A DNA stretch of 64,000 nucleotides, from the NCBI RefSeq assembly GCF_040784935.1, contig NZ_CP160680.1:6491802-6555801 (forward strand). Direction: 5' to 3'. This stretch comes from Lewinella sp. LCG006 (GTDB lineage Bacteria > Bacteroidota > Bacteroidia > Chitinophagales > Saprospiraceae). Position numbers and translations under genes: made by a program. Under the pieces are notes generated by a model that did no database searches, was not told the DNA's origin, and was given only the letters and a program-made list of their open reading frames with translations. Each line of letters begins with the position of its first letter. Position 1 is the first letter of the stretch. This document shows, piece after piece, positions 27,403 through 36,300 of this stretch.

Positions 27403-28231
27403 TTGTATCCATTAAGTTTACTCCTAAAATAGTAGTCCTGTTTTCATAAGCGGCACGCTCCCATAAGCTCTCACTTCCATGATAATCACTTATATAAATC
27501 CCGTTAATGTTACCATCATTATCGAATGAATATCTACGAAAAATCACATAATGACCTCCTCTTGCATATAGGTTGTCTTGATCAGTGGTATTCCATTTTT
27601 GTAATAGAGCTCCTTGTTGTAAGTTTCCATTCCAAACTCCAGTATTATTGACCGTTTCCCCATATCCGCGTCTAGAGAAAGGGCCACCAGCACCATATCC
27701 TATGAAAGGATCATTAGTTCCTACTGTTGCCGCAATCCTATGATCTATATTCCCACCGCTTACCGTTAAGTCCACGATACCCGAACCAGACTCATCAATG
27801 TACGCTTGTTGCGCCCTCGATTCCGACGTAGCATAGCAGACCCCCTCGCAATTGTCGTATAGATTAGCCTGCTGTTGGCTCAAAGCTATATCATCTGGAT
27901 TTGTGGTATACCAATCAGGAGCAGAATAATCTGCTGGAGCATTTGGTAAATTATCTAAATTTGATATTAGTTGAATTCCAACTCTGCTATTAATTGTCAT
28001 TTGCTCTGCACGACTTCCTTGTGTACTCCAACCGTCATTGCCCTTGTATATATGTTGGCCCACATCATAATACTTCTTTCCTCCTACGTCTATAATAGGT
28101 ACATCAAATAACACCAGCCCTCCTAACCACAAGACTCCTGCGACTTGATTGTTGGTTTCAACATAATTACCAATATTCAGTACTGGTGCAAAAAGAGTCG
28201 GATATGCCAAGTCTGCATCAAGATATTCCAC
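27389..28231 (-). CDS. Rhs-cassette C effector domain, putative Cys/His amidase or peptidase (frameshifted from its core)
   Basis: A 280-residue frame that begins right where the Rhs core ends in the neighbouring frame. The C-terminal half has a Cys-box, NCEGVCYATSESRAQQAY, and about 100 residues later a His-box, ARGGHYVIFRRYSFD, then ISDYHGS, the order Cys-His-Asp/Asn of NlpC/P60-, CHAP- and papain-like folds. That would make it a peptidoglycan amidase or a protease; the family is not certain. A two-base TG repeat at the junction (near 28228) puts it out of frame with the core, so it may be silent unless restored. Low GC compared with the housekeeping genes. Confidence 0.6.
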   Translation of the reverse strand: MEYLDADLAYPTLFAPVLNIGNYVETNNQVAGVLWLGGLVLFDVPIIDVGGKKYYDVGQHIYKGNDGWSTQGSRAEQMTINSRVGIQLISNLDNLPNAPADYSAPDWYTTNPDDIALSQQQANLYDNCEGVCYATSESRAQQAYIDESGSGIVDLTVSGGNIDHRIAATVGTNDPFIGYGAGGPFSRRGYGETVNNTGVWNGNLQQGALLQKWNTTDQDNLYARGGHYVIFRRYSFDNDGNINGIYISDYHGSESLWERAAYENRTTILGVNLMDTNEND

Positions 28232-28545
28232 AACCCATCTAAGTCGATTCCGTCAATAGGGCGATTGCTAGCGAACTGATAAGGCGTCAGCATCGGATAA
28301 TCAGGACTGAGTGGATCGACACTCAAAAACTTCCCAATACTCGGATTATAAATCCGGAACCCGTAGTCATAATGCGTAGCACTGCCCCATTCATCATTGG
28401 TGTCGGCCTCTTTCCCATTAAACCCAAAACGGTAATCACCAAAGTTAAAGGTTCTATTCTCCATTTTCAAGCCGAAGGGATAGTATTCGCTGGCATTGAT
28501 GGTATAGGTGGCAAGTCCGGCACCAAGTGACCGTTCATAGTAGCA
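28177..28545 (-). pseudogene. Truncated Rhs core of cassette C
   Basis: The hyperconserved Rhs tip: TYTINASEYYPFGLKMENRT, NFGDYRFGFNGKEADTNDEW, HYDYGFRIYNPSIGKFLSVD and PYQFASNRPIDGIDLDGL. The frame is open from 28545, but has no upstream Rhs repeats, no signal and only a weak internal ATG (28470). After DLDGL the frame runs into 16 non-homologous codons and stops, because of the TG duplication that shifts the effector domain. It is therefore a core remnant rather than a gene able to make an Rhs protein. Confidence 0.8.
28343..28510. repeat. Rhs-core direct repeat, copy C (short)
   Basis: This stretch is a diverged direct repeat of 30015-30374 and 32092-32476, all in the same orientation, and codes the YRFGFNGKEAD...RIYNPS segment. 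It is shorter: the similarity ends just upstream of the TINASEYYPFGL codons, where the other copies continue into a Cys-rich segment. Confidence 0.8.
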
Positions 28546-28688
28546 TTACTCAAGATCGTACTTCGCAACTTGCAGTTCACTAATTTAATGGAAGCCTACC
28601 GCCAGCTAGCCGCTTTGACATAGGCGGCTAAAAAAATTATTGCCCCTCACTGAAATTATTGTCTGTTTTTCTTGGAAGACAACATAAG

Positions 28689-28707
28689 AGCTAGCAAGTG
28701 GGGGACT
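28689..28707. repeat. Short repeat downstream of cassette B
   Basis: agctagcaagtgggggact, 17 of 19 identical to 26742-26760. It lies 13 bp beyond the stop of the cassette B lipoprotein gene. See that entry. Confidence 0.45.
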
Positions 28708-28719
28708 ATCATTACTTAG

Positions 28720-29181
28720 TCAACGTAAATCTTTATGTACATTTTGTAGAGACAAAGTGTCATTATTCCCAGCAATCGCTTTGATCCTAACGAAACACAC
28801 AGTATTAATCTGATCGTAGTTTTTAGATATAAACTTTCGTGCATCTTCAGAAAATAAGGAACCATTAATCTCAAATTCTTCCGTATGAGAATTGTCCAGT
28901 TTGAAAATCGCTGTGTAATTTAATATGTCACCATCAATTTCATTCGATCTAAACAACAACCCTTGAATAGTTCTTACATCTTTCTTCGGAGCTACTGTAT
29001 GAGATGCTGCGTCCAATATTACTGCTTCAATATGAGGAGGTGTATTGTTCGGATGAGCTTCTACTTCTGGGTTTAGATTACTTAATTCACCAGTCTTTGA
29101 GTTGTCAATATTACTACATCCATAAAAAAAAAGCAAGAAAAAATTGACACAGACAACTGTGTATAAATTACTATTCTTCAT
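28720..29181 (-). CDS. Lipoprotein, candidate immunity protein of cassette B
   Basis: A 153-residue lipoprotein with signal MKNSNLYTVVCVNFFLLFFYGC (lipobox FYGC) and a proline/asparagine-rich tether (NLNPEVEAHPNNTPPH), then a small soluble domain. It overlaps the stop of the Rhs-tip effector gene by 11 bp. No family is recognised; the immunity role rests on position and on the same layout in cassettes A and C. Confidence 0.62.
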   Translation of the reverse strand: MKNSNLYTVVCVNFFLLFFYGCSNIDNSKTGELSNLNPEVEAHPNNTPPHIEAVILDAASHTVAPKKDVRTIQGLLFRSNEIDGDILNYTAIFKLDNSHTEEFEINGSLFSEDARKFISKNYDQINTVCFVRIKAIAGNNDTLSLQNVHKDLR

Positions 29182-30292
29182 GTTCAGTTTTTTTTGATTC
29201 GGATAGCGGGATGGTTGTACCTTCTCCTTTAAGTAGATTTTCTAGAAGATTTTGATGAGCCTCATCCCAATCCAATTTAAAGTCTTCAGGGACTCCACCA
29301 AAAGATGTGATCCTTGGACGTCCTCCTGGGCTGTTTATTTGATAATACAAGCTTTGTAATTGTCCTAACTTATCAAAGTTTCCAAACAAAATAGCAGGAT
29401 TGTTGATATCAGTAGCGTTCACACTAATATCTATAGAGACCCCCCCCGTTATAGCTGCTTCTTGTTGAAGAGCATAGGTGTGAGCGGGGAGAAAACTTTT
29501 GCTATCATCAGCTATATTTTCTCCAAGTTTTAAATAAGCCTGTTTATAAAATTCTTCAGCAAAAAAATGTGCATAATGCCCCATTATATTTCTCCGGAAA
29601 GTTCGACCTTCAGCAGCATCTCCGTAAGCATTGAAATCTAAAGCGTCTAATTCATTTGATCCGTAGTTCTCAAAAAAGGCATAAGAATCCCTAAGCTTCA
29701 CATATGCAGTCTCTTCAGATTCTACCCATTGATTGAATACATTATAAGCTATTTGTTGTTCGTGTGTTAAATCGCCAATTTTTTCTAAGATAAATTCACC
29801 GTTTGTAGCGATGTCAACGTTTACACCACTCCCAAAAAAGCGTCTGAAATGACCTAGGAAAACATCTTTTTGCTCTTTCCCGTATGTAGGGAAAATAATT
29901 TTCCTCCCATCTGGATCTTTTGCCAATATTGGAGTATTGGCAACAAATGTATAAGGAGATATTGAGGAATACTCTTCTTGTAAAGGGTCGAGGCTCAACC
30001 AGCGTCCCACTGATGGATTATAAATCCTCGCCCCATAGTCATAATGCGTCGCACTTCCCCATTCATCATCGCTATCCGCTTCCTTCCCATTAAAGCCAAA
30101 ACGGTAGTCACTAAAGTTAAACTTTCTACCCTCCATTTCCAAGCCGAAGGGGTAATACTCGCTGGCGTTGATGGTATAAGCGCGATACCGTGGGTCCTCT
30201 TCGTCTCCGGTAAGGCTGAAACGACGATCTGAAATGACAGCCATGACGTTGCCGAGGTGGTTGGTGAGTTCGTAACGTTTGTCACCGCGCAC
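29171..30292 (-). CDS. Orphan Rhs tip with C-terminal effector domain, cassette B
   Basis: 373 residues from a GTG at 30292. Residues 1-130 are the Rhs core (RGDKRYELTNHLGNVMAVIS, then KEADSDDEWGSATHYDYGAR and SPYTFVANTPILAKDPDGR). The remaining 240 residues are cassette-specific, with segments FGSGVNVDIATNGEF, HYAHFFAEEFYKQAYLKLG and FGNFDKLGQLQSLYYQINS, and match no family I know. The frame is open upstream to 30442 and encodes a Cys-rich CSDGIQNGDETGIDCGG box, but without a start or signal peptide. It begins immediately after the stop of the preceding cassette's gene, as expected from recombination. Confidence 0.75.
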   Translation of the reverse strand: MRGDKRYELTNHLGNVMAVISDRRFSLTGDEEDPRYRAYTINASEYYPFGLEMEGRKFNFSDYRFGFNGKEADSDDEWGSATHYDYGARIYNPSVGRWLSLDPLQEEYSSISPYTFVANTPILAKDPDGRKIIFPTYGKEQKDVFLGHFRRFFGSGVNVDIATNGEFILEKIGDLTHEQQIAYNVFNQWVESEETAYVKLRDSYAFFENYGSNELDALDFNAYGDAAEGRTFRRNIMGHYAHFFAEEFYKQAYLKLGENIADDSKSFLPAHTYALQQEAAITGGVSIDISVNATDINNPAILFGNFDKLGQLQSLYYQINSPGGRPRITSFGGVPEDFKLDWDEAHQNLLENLLKGEGTTIPLSESKKTEHEE

Positions 30293-30374
30293 GAAGGTTT
30301 CCGGGCAGTCGTCACATTGGCTGCCGCCGCAGTCGATGCCTGTTTCGTCGCCATTTTGGATGCCATCGGAGCAG
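30015..30374. repeat. Rhs-core direct repeat, copy B
   Basis: 360 bp, strongly similar to 32092-32476 (same strand). It codes from the Cys-rich CSDGIQNGDETGIDCGG box through the RIYNPSVG phrase. The long near-identical run (about 30240-30374) shows recent shared origin or gene conversion with copy A. Confidence 0.85.
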
Positions 30375-30375
30375 G

Positions 30376-30408
30376 GACAGGCTTTTTTATTGCAATAGAT
30401 TTTAGATC
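30376..30408. repeat. 33-bp copy of the thioesterase terminator region
   Basis: Matches 25035-25067 in about 29 of 33 positions, including a perfect 22-bp run starting gacaggcttttttatt. It sits directly at the outer end of the copy B Rhs core, before the previous cassette's stop codon. Confidence 0.7.
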
Positions 30409-30442
30409 GGGCCCCCCTAAAAACCGTTCCGCAGTTTTCAAA

Positions 30443-31174
30443 TTAAGGCATTTCCATAAAGATCAAAATGTCCCCAAAAGAATGAGACTCCAATAACTCT
30501 TCTAGGAATTTAAGTTCATTAGCATCTTGACGTTCCAATTTAGATAAATCTATATCTTTGATATTATGTAATAATTGTTCAGTTATTGCAAATTCAAGTT
30601 TGTATACTCCATAATAGAAATTTTCATCATTGTTGAAATTTTCGTATATATTAGTTTCAAGACCAGCGTCATAATTTTCAGAAAGCAACTTAGAGAAACC
30701 AATACTTTTCAAAGTATTTTCGCTAAAAAATCTAGGAGACTGCAAAAACCATAAATCGTCATTCACCGTATATTTAAAATAAAAATATAGGCTTTTTAAA
30801 TAGTCAATATTTTCAGTACTTAAATTATTTACACCAGTAGAATAACAATCAACTATATAGAGAATAACGTTATCTCTAATTTTCGTAATCTCGTCATTTG
30901 TGAGTTGAATATATGTTCTCTTATTGTTAATATCATTTATATCAAAGTCTTTAAGTTGTGATATTGCTGTATTTTGTAGCTCAGTCAACATTACTTCAAG
31001 AGAAGGTGGTTGATTTACCGTAACGGACTTAGATATAAAGTAAAATCCATATATAAACCTGTCATTTCTCATACTTAAAGAGTCTAAACCAATTAATTTA
31101 AAAGGTAAAATACATAATAAGATTATAATTGCGGTCTTATTAGTAAAATTTAGCACCTTGATTTTATTTATCAT
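30443..31174 (-). CDS. Membrane-anchored protein, candidate immunity protein of cassette A
   Basis: 243 residues from the ATG at 31174 (MINKIKVLNFTNKTAIIILLCILPFKLIGL), which opens with a membrane anchor or uncleaved signal. An in-frame ATG at 31285 would add 37 residues overlapping the effector gene; it is possible but leaves the anchor internal. The soluble part is Asn/Asp/Leu-rich and helical (NIDYLKSLYFYFKYTVNDD). It is very AT-rich. No family is recognised. Position after the nuclease-like effector suggests an immunity role. Confidence 0.6.
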   Translation of the reverse strand: MINKIKVLNFTNKTAIIILLCILPFKLIGLDSLSMRNDRFIYGFYFISKSVTVNQPPSLEVMLTELQNTAISQLKDFDINDINNKRTYIQLTNDEITKIRDNVILYIVDCYSTGVNNLSTENIDYLKSLYFYFKYTVNDDLWFLQSPRFFSENTLKSIGFSKLLSENYDAGLETNIYENFNNDENFYYGVYKLEFAITEQLLHNIKDIDLSKLERQDANELKFLEELLESHSFGDILIFMEMP

Positions 31175-31277
31175 CGTTAGTTGTTTGATTGGTAGTAGTA
31201 TTCCGAATTTCTCTGATTGCATCTGTCGCGACTTCCTCACCTCTAGCATGAAGATCATCGACGAGCCACAGCACCCC

Positions 31278-32393
31278 TCATGCATCTGTAAAACGGTGAT
31301 ACAATGTCTGCATCAATCCACCGTTTGGAGTGCTTGCGGCTTTTTGCCATGCTGCCTTATCTGCCATTAATACTGACTCATTTCCATTAGAAAGATTTGC
31401 AATAGCTTGTCGTAATCCTTTAACAAAGTCAGAAGTAAGACTAGTTGGCGACCGGTTTGGATTTGTGGTTTTTACTTCAAAATTAATGTCTAGTCTACCA
31501 GAAAAGTTAGAACCTCTAAACTCAAACCTTGCAGGTTTACTTACGTTTCTTCCAGAAAAGTCATATCCTACAATATCAATCCCAAAAGTATTTCCTTGTG
31601 AGTCTCCTATTTCGCTAAAAGTCAGCCTAAAATCCCAAGTATTGCCTGAAATAAACTCAAATTCTTCGTCTCTATCAACAGGATTAAACTGGTATGTTAC
31701 TACAGCCGTACCATTGCTCATACGGCCAAGGGAACTATAAGACATTGACTTTCCCCATCCAATTGCTATACTAGCTGCAACTGATTCACCAGCGTTCCCT
31801 TTGATAGCATTCCATCTAGCATTACCATTATTATTATCCATATTATGCGCTCGTTGCCACCAATGATGAGGTCTAGCATTGAAAGAACTTGTAGAGGCTT
31901 CCAAAAGTAGGTCACCTACGTTTGTATTTCTGAGAGCAGCTCTAGTCTTTTGGTAGTTAGCAAGACTAGGAACGGGCTCTAATCCATCTAAATCTATGTT
32001 AAGTATAGGGCTATTCCCCGCAAACTGATAAGGCGTATACCAAGGATAATCCGGCGCCAACGGATCGACACTCAAAAACTTCCCGATACTCGGATTATAA
32101 ATCCTGAACCCATAGTCATAATGCGTCTGACGGAACTCACTATCGCCATATTCTCCGCCCCATTCGCCATCCGTATCCGCCTCCTTACCATTAAACCCAA
32201 AACGGTAGTTGCCAAAGTTAAACTTTCTGCCCTCCATTTCCAAGCCGAAGGGGTAGTATTCGCTGGCGTTGATGGTGTAGGCGCGGTAGCGTGGATCCTC
32301 TTCGTCGCCGGTGAGGGAGAAGCGGCGATCTGAGATGACAGCCATGACGTTGCCGAGGTGGTTGGTGAGTTCGTAGCGTTTGTCACCGCGCAC
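31278..32393 (-). CDS. Orphan Rhs tip with putative PD-(D/E)XK nuclease effector, cassette A
   Basis: 371 residues from a GTG at 32393. Residues 1-140 are the Rhs core, ending PYQFAGNSPILNIDLDGLEP. The cassette-specific part shows NAIKGNAGESVAASIA (helix with Glu), NTFGIDIVGYDFSG (Asp) and NFEVKTTNPN (E-x-K) in the order and spacing of PD-(D/E)XK nucleases, as found in many polymorphic toxins. The frame is open upstream to 32492, again through the CSDGIQNGDETGIDCGG box, without signal or start. DNase activity is inferred from the motif pattern only. Confidence 0.72.
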   Translation of the reverse strand: MRGDKRYELTNHLGNVMAVISDRRFSLTGDEEDPRYRAYTINASEYYPFGLEMEGRKFNFGNYRFGFNGKEADTDGEWGGEYGDSEFRQTHYDYGFRIYNPSIGKFLSVDPLAPDYPWYTPYQFAGNSPILNIDLDGLEPVPSLANYQKTRAALRNTNVGDLLLEASTSSFNARPHHWWQRAHNMDNNNGNARWNAIKGNAGESVAASIAIGWGKSMSYSSLGRMSNGTAVVTYQFNPVDRDEEFEFISGNTWDFRLTFSEIGDSQGNTFGIDIVGYDFSGRNVSKPARFEFRGSNFSGRLDINFEVKTTNPNRSPTSLTSDFVKGLRQAIANLSNGNESVLMADKAAWQKAASTPNGGLMQTLYHRFTDA

Positions 32394-32476
32394 GAAGGTT
32401 TCCGGGCAGTCGTCACATTGGCTACCGCCGCAGTCGATGCCTGTTTCGTCGCCGTTTTGGATGCCATCGGAGCAGG
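32092..32476. repeat. Rhs-core direct repeat, copy A
   Basis: 385 bp, the longest copy; it carries an in-frame extra segment (coding GEYGDSEFRQ) relative to copy B. Together with copies B and C it forms three same-orientation repeats about 2 kb apart, each preceding a different effector domain. Confidence 0.85.
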
Positions 32477-32671
32477 TTGCGGTCTCAGTTCCCTACTCAA
32501 AAAATACACCCGCGAAAATCACAGCTAGCTTATGTTCAAAAAATGGTTTTCCTGATAGCGAGTGAACCAACTCATTGGATATTAGTTGATTGTAGTTTAA
32601 ATAGATGACTGGAGTAGAGTAGGCAGAATAATCTCCTTATAGCATGAGAAATAAGCATCAAATAGTGAGAC

Positions 32672-33085
32672 TTAAACACGTATGTTAGTATCAATTAACG
32701 TGTATTTTCCAAATAAATCATCCTCGATTTTAACATTAGCAATATCAATACCAACATACATTAATGCATGTATAAGATCAGTGTAGTTACTCAATGGTGA
32801 ATGATGAATAAGAATTGTTGCCTTCTTGTCATATACCTGAATATCCTCCCACTGCCAATTACTCTTGCTAATTTCATTTAACCAAGTTTCTTTTTCAAGT
32901 AAATAAGAATTTTTACTTTTTTCAACAAACGTCTGTTGATCAAAAGATTCTAAAAAAGAAATAAGTATCTCATCATATCTCTTTGATCGAGCAGCATCAA
33001 TGATTTTGACAACTCTCTCAAGGCGATTGTGTAAATCTACCGTGTCACCTATATGGATAAAAACTCTCTTATTTATATGACACAT
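32672..33085 (-). CDS. Unknown protein, possible orphan immunity gene
   Basis: A 137-residue cytoplasmic protein, charged, with helices and strands (VFIHIGDTVDLHNRLERVVK, DKKATILIHHSPLSNYTDL). It has no signal and no known family. It lies at the outer edge of the Rhs-tip array, same strand and low GC. Orphan immunity genes commonly remain at such edges after their toxin is lost, but nothing in the protein proves that. The 180 bp between it and cassette A hold no feature I can name. Confidence 0.5.
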   Translation of the reverse strand: MCHINKRVFIHIGDTVDLHNRLERVVKIIDAARSKRYDEILISFLESFDQQTFVEKSKNSYLLEKETWLNEISKSNWQWEDIQVYDKKATILIHHSPLSNYTDLIHALMYVGIDIANVKIEDDLFGKYTLIDTNIRV

Positions 33086-33255
33086 AATTCAAGTTAGTAG
33101 TACTAATTGTAGCAGTCTTACTGTCTTACTATTGTAGAAGCTTCGAAAATCACTTGTGGAAATTCTATACGCCGATCCTCCGTTCATCGGTAGTGGATCT
33201 CACAAAAATACTTGGCCATCGACAATTTTATCTATCAACACAAGGCGCATTGTAG

Positions 33256-33369
33256 TCCCAAGACTACAAATTTTATATCTCTCTGGTCTCCTGACCAGCG
33301 AAAAAGAGTCAGAGCAAGATGCTGCTCGGGAGACCAGCAGGATATAACAAGTTAGTCTGGGGACTAACT
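33256..33369. repeat. Head-to-head pair of REP-like two-palindrome elements
   Basis: Left unit: hairpin gtagtc-ccaa-gactac (33252-33267 region), then atatct, then the 16-bp palindrome ctggtctcctgaccag (33283-33298). Right unit, inverted: ctgctcgggagaccag (about 33323-33338), then gatat, then gttagtc-tggg-gactaac (33351-33368). A third unit with the same order is at 59555-59601. The flanking 33086-33393 gap has no other feature. Confidence 0.65.
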
Positions 33370-33393
33370 CGCGCGATTTTTGATAGCGCCTAC

Positions 33394-36300
33394 TTACTCT
33401 CCACCGCCTTTCTTTTTACGGAAAGGATTGAAATCTTTGATATCTTCTTTGATCTTATCGACGGCATCTCCAGCTTGTTCTTTGAGGGTGGCGGTAGAAT
33501 CTTTAGGCGTATTGGTGCCTGTGACCTGATCAAGTACCGATTGCCCGCTTTGTTTCAGTTGATTGGCAGCAGCGTTTTTGACCGAATCAGCTAATGCGGT
33601 AGCCTGCTGGGTGGCTTTGTCTTTGATTTGGTTGACTTCCTGTTGAACCTGGTCTTTAGCGGCATTTACCTGCTCATTAACGAGGGCTTTGGCTTCGTCC
33701 TTGACTGCTTCAGCGACCGTTGTTTCCCCATCGGCACCTAATAATTTAAATCCAACCTTAGGGTCGGTAATGTTTCCGGTAAGGGTAATACGAACATTAA
33801 GGTTTTCGGCATCATTGACGTTTACCCCCAACTGATTCGCTTGTTTCACCAGTGAACTTAGTCCCTGGTTAATGGTATTCCCCAATTGGTTATTCCCCAG
33901 CTTGGAGCGAGGAATCACTGTATTGATGGCATAGTTCATTTCCTGGGTAAGGCTGTGAGTCCCTGATATATTCATGGGTAAATCAGCCACTTTGATATCA
34001 AAAGGCTCCACCGCAAAGGTTCCATTTTCGATGGTAAACCAGGTTTTCAGCCGATCCAGAGTAATGCTTTTCTTTAATTCAGAAATATCTAAAGCGTTGC
34101 CAATGGCGGTCAGCGGTTTTAATCCTTCCAGACTGCCATTGAGCGTTTCAAAAAGCCCTTGTGCATTGATAGACTCCAGGGTTGGCATCATGTCCTGGCC
34201 TAGCTCGCCAGACATAATGAGGCTACTCGAAAATTTGCCGTTGACCAATTTGCCCACCGGAGCAAAGGCAGCAAAGCTGTTGAAGGTATTGAAGCTTTCC
34301 TTGAAATCAAGTTTATCCAGATCGAATTTAAACTGGTAGGTCGGCTTCGCAATGTCCTGGGTGTCATAAGCACCGGTAAATCCTAAATTACCACCAAGCG
34401 TGCGCGCAGTACCGTCTTCAATCACCACCGTTTGATCAGCAATCGTCAACTTGCCTTTGAGGTCTTTTAGTTCCATATCGGTATACTGCAAGCGATCTAC
34501 GGTTGCTCGAATCACCATATTGATGTTCTCCGGGATGGGAATGACGCCGTAGGCTTCTTCGGTACTGCCCGTGGTAGATGTGGCGGGTGTTGTTTCTTCC
34601 ATAAATGGATTCAGATCAAAGTAGCCAGATTTTACGGTCAGATCGCCCCGGAGTGTGCCATCATTGAAAGCATAATCGAAAGCGTTGAGAATTAAGCCGT
34701 TGCCACTGAAATCACTAGCGCCCAGTTTTGATCTCATCTGAGACACCTCCATCCGGTTGGGCTGAATACGGCCCGTCATCGCGGCCTCAGTCAACTCGTA
34801 AGTATCATAAACAATACGATTAGCCGTGGCATCAACTTGAAAATCAAAACGATCAAAAATTTCTGTTTCTTCAACAGGTTCGCTGGAGGGTACGGCGGTG
34901 GTAGGCGCTTCTTCGGTCATCCATTCGTCCACCAGGAAATAATCGGTATGCGCAGTAAAGCGCCCCCGCATGGTCTTTTCTGGAGAAATGTATGCCAGAA
35001 TATTGTCGATAGAACCACTGGCACGCAGATCGCTCTTGCCCAGCTTCGCTGAAAAATCAGCCACATTCACTTTCTGTGGTGTGAAGGTTGCTTCTGTAGA
35101 ATTGATGACGATAGCTGGCAAACCATCGGCTACATACTTGAGATTGCTCACCCCTATTGATCCCGCCATGCGCACTTGTTCATAAGCTTCTTTCTCGATA
35201 GTAGATAGTCGGGTTTGAATATCTACATCCGCAGTAATCCGCCCGGTCATCTCCTGAATGCCTTCCATCGGAAAAGCCTGGGCCCACTGACCAAGATCAA
35301 TGACTCCGTCAACATTGGCTTTTACATCCGGATCAGAAATAGGCGTTTTGACGTTGAACTGAGCGGTGAAGGGATCCTTACCAATGGTCAGGGCAATTTT
35401 CTCTGCATTGATAACCATTTGGTCAAGGTCTGAACTAGGGCTATTGACATCCAGCGCAGCCTGGATATTGCTGATCCCCAGAGGCAGATCAGGGTATTTT
35501 ACATTTCCATCCTTGATTTGGGTACGAATGCGAAATGCGGGATACGTCGTTTCATTGTAGGTACCTTTCACCAAGCCTTCCAGATTAAACGTGCCATTGA
35601 TGGCTACATCTTCGTAATCTTTGGTGTAAGCATTCGGTATGAGCGACCATAAAGAGCGGAAGTCGCTGCCTGGAGAATTGAATGCCAAATCGAGTAAAAT
35701 ATCTTCTTCCAGGAGTTGAATTTGCCCTTCTGCATTAAGCAGTAGCTCATTGACCCGGAGCTGGTTGTCTTTCAGAACGTAAAGACTTTTCTCAGCATCT
35801 ATATGAAAAATAGCGTCCAGGGCCAGTTCAGCGTTTTTCAGGTAACTTATCCCATCTTGCCTGACACTCATACTGGCTATGGTCGTTTTGGTATCCAAAT
35901 CATACTCCGTCAAGGTAAAGTTACCTTCCCCGCTATGGTTTAGGCCTGAAATGGCCAGGTAGATATCTCCTGCACGATCATCATAGGTGACGGTACCATC
36001 CGTTATTTCGTAAGATTGCAAAGCGATTTCCAAGGCACTGGCATCAGTTGTTTCCTGCGTAGGCTCCTCTTCCGTTGGTATAGTGATATCATAATTGGCA
36101 GCACCATCTTCCAGCACCAATACATTTACGTTGGGCTGATCGAGGTTGACCGAACGGATGGAAAGCGGCTGGTTGCCGAATAATGATCGAATATCGACCG
36201 TAATACCTGCCTCTTTGGCACCCAAAAAAGGAATATCAGCAAAGCGATCTTTACCCACCAAGGAAAAATCACTCAATTGCAAGCTGAGGTGAGGGAAGGA

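Noticed and set aside
29995-30441. 148-residue minus frame and the similar 32072-32509 frame
   Set aside because: Both are alternative-frame readings of the Rhs core; the true core motifs are in the other minus frame.
31174-31285. Longer start for the cassette A membrane protein at 31285
   Set aside because: It would leave the hydrophobic anchor internal after 45 charged residues; the ATG at 31174 gives a normal anchor. Not excluded, since overlap with the effector would match the other cassettes.
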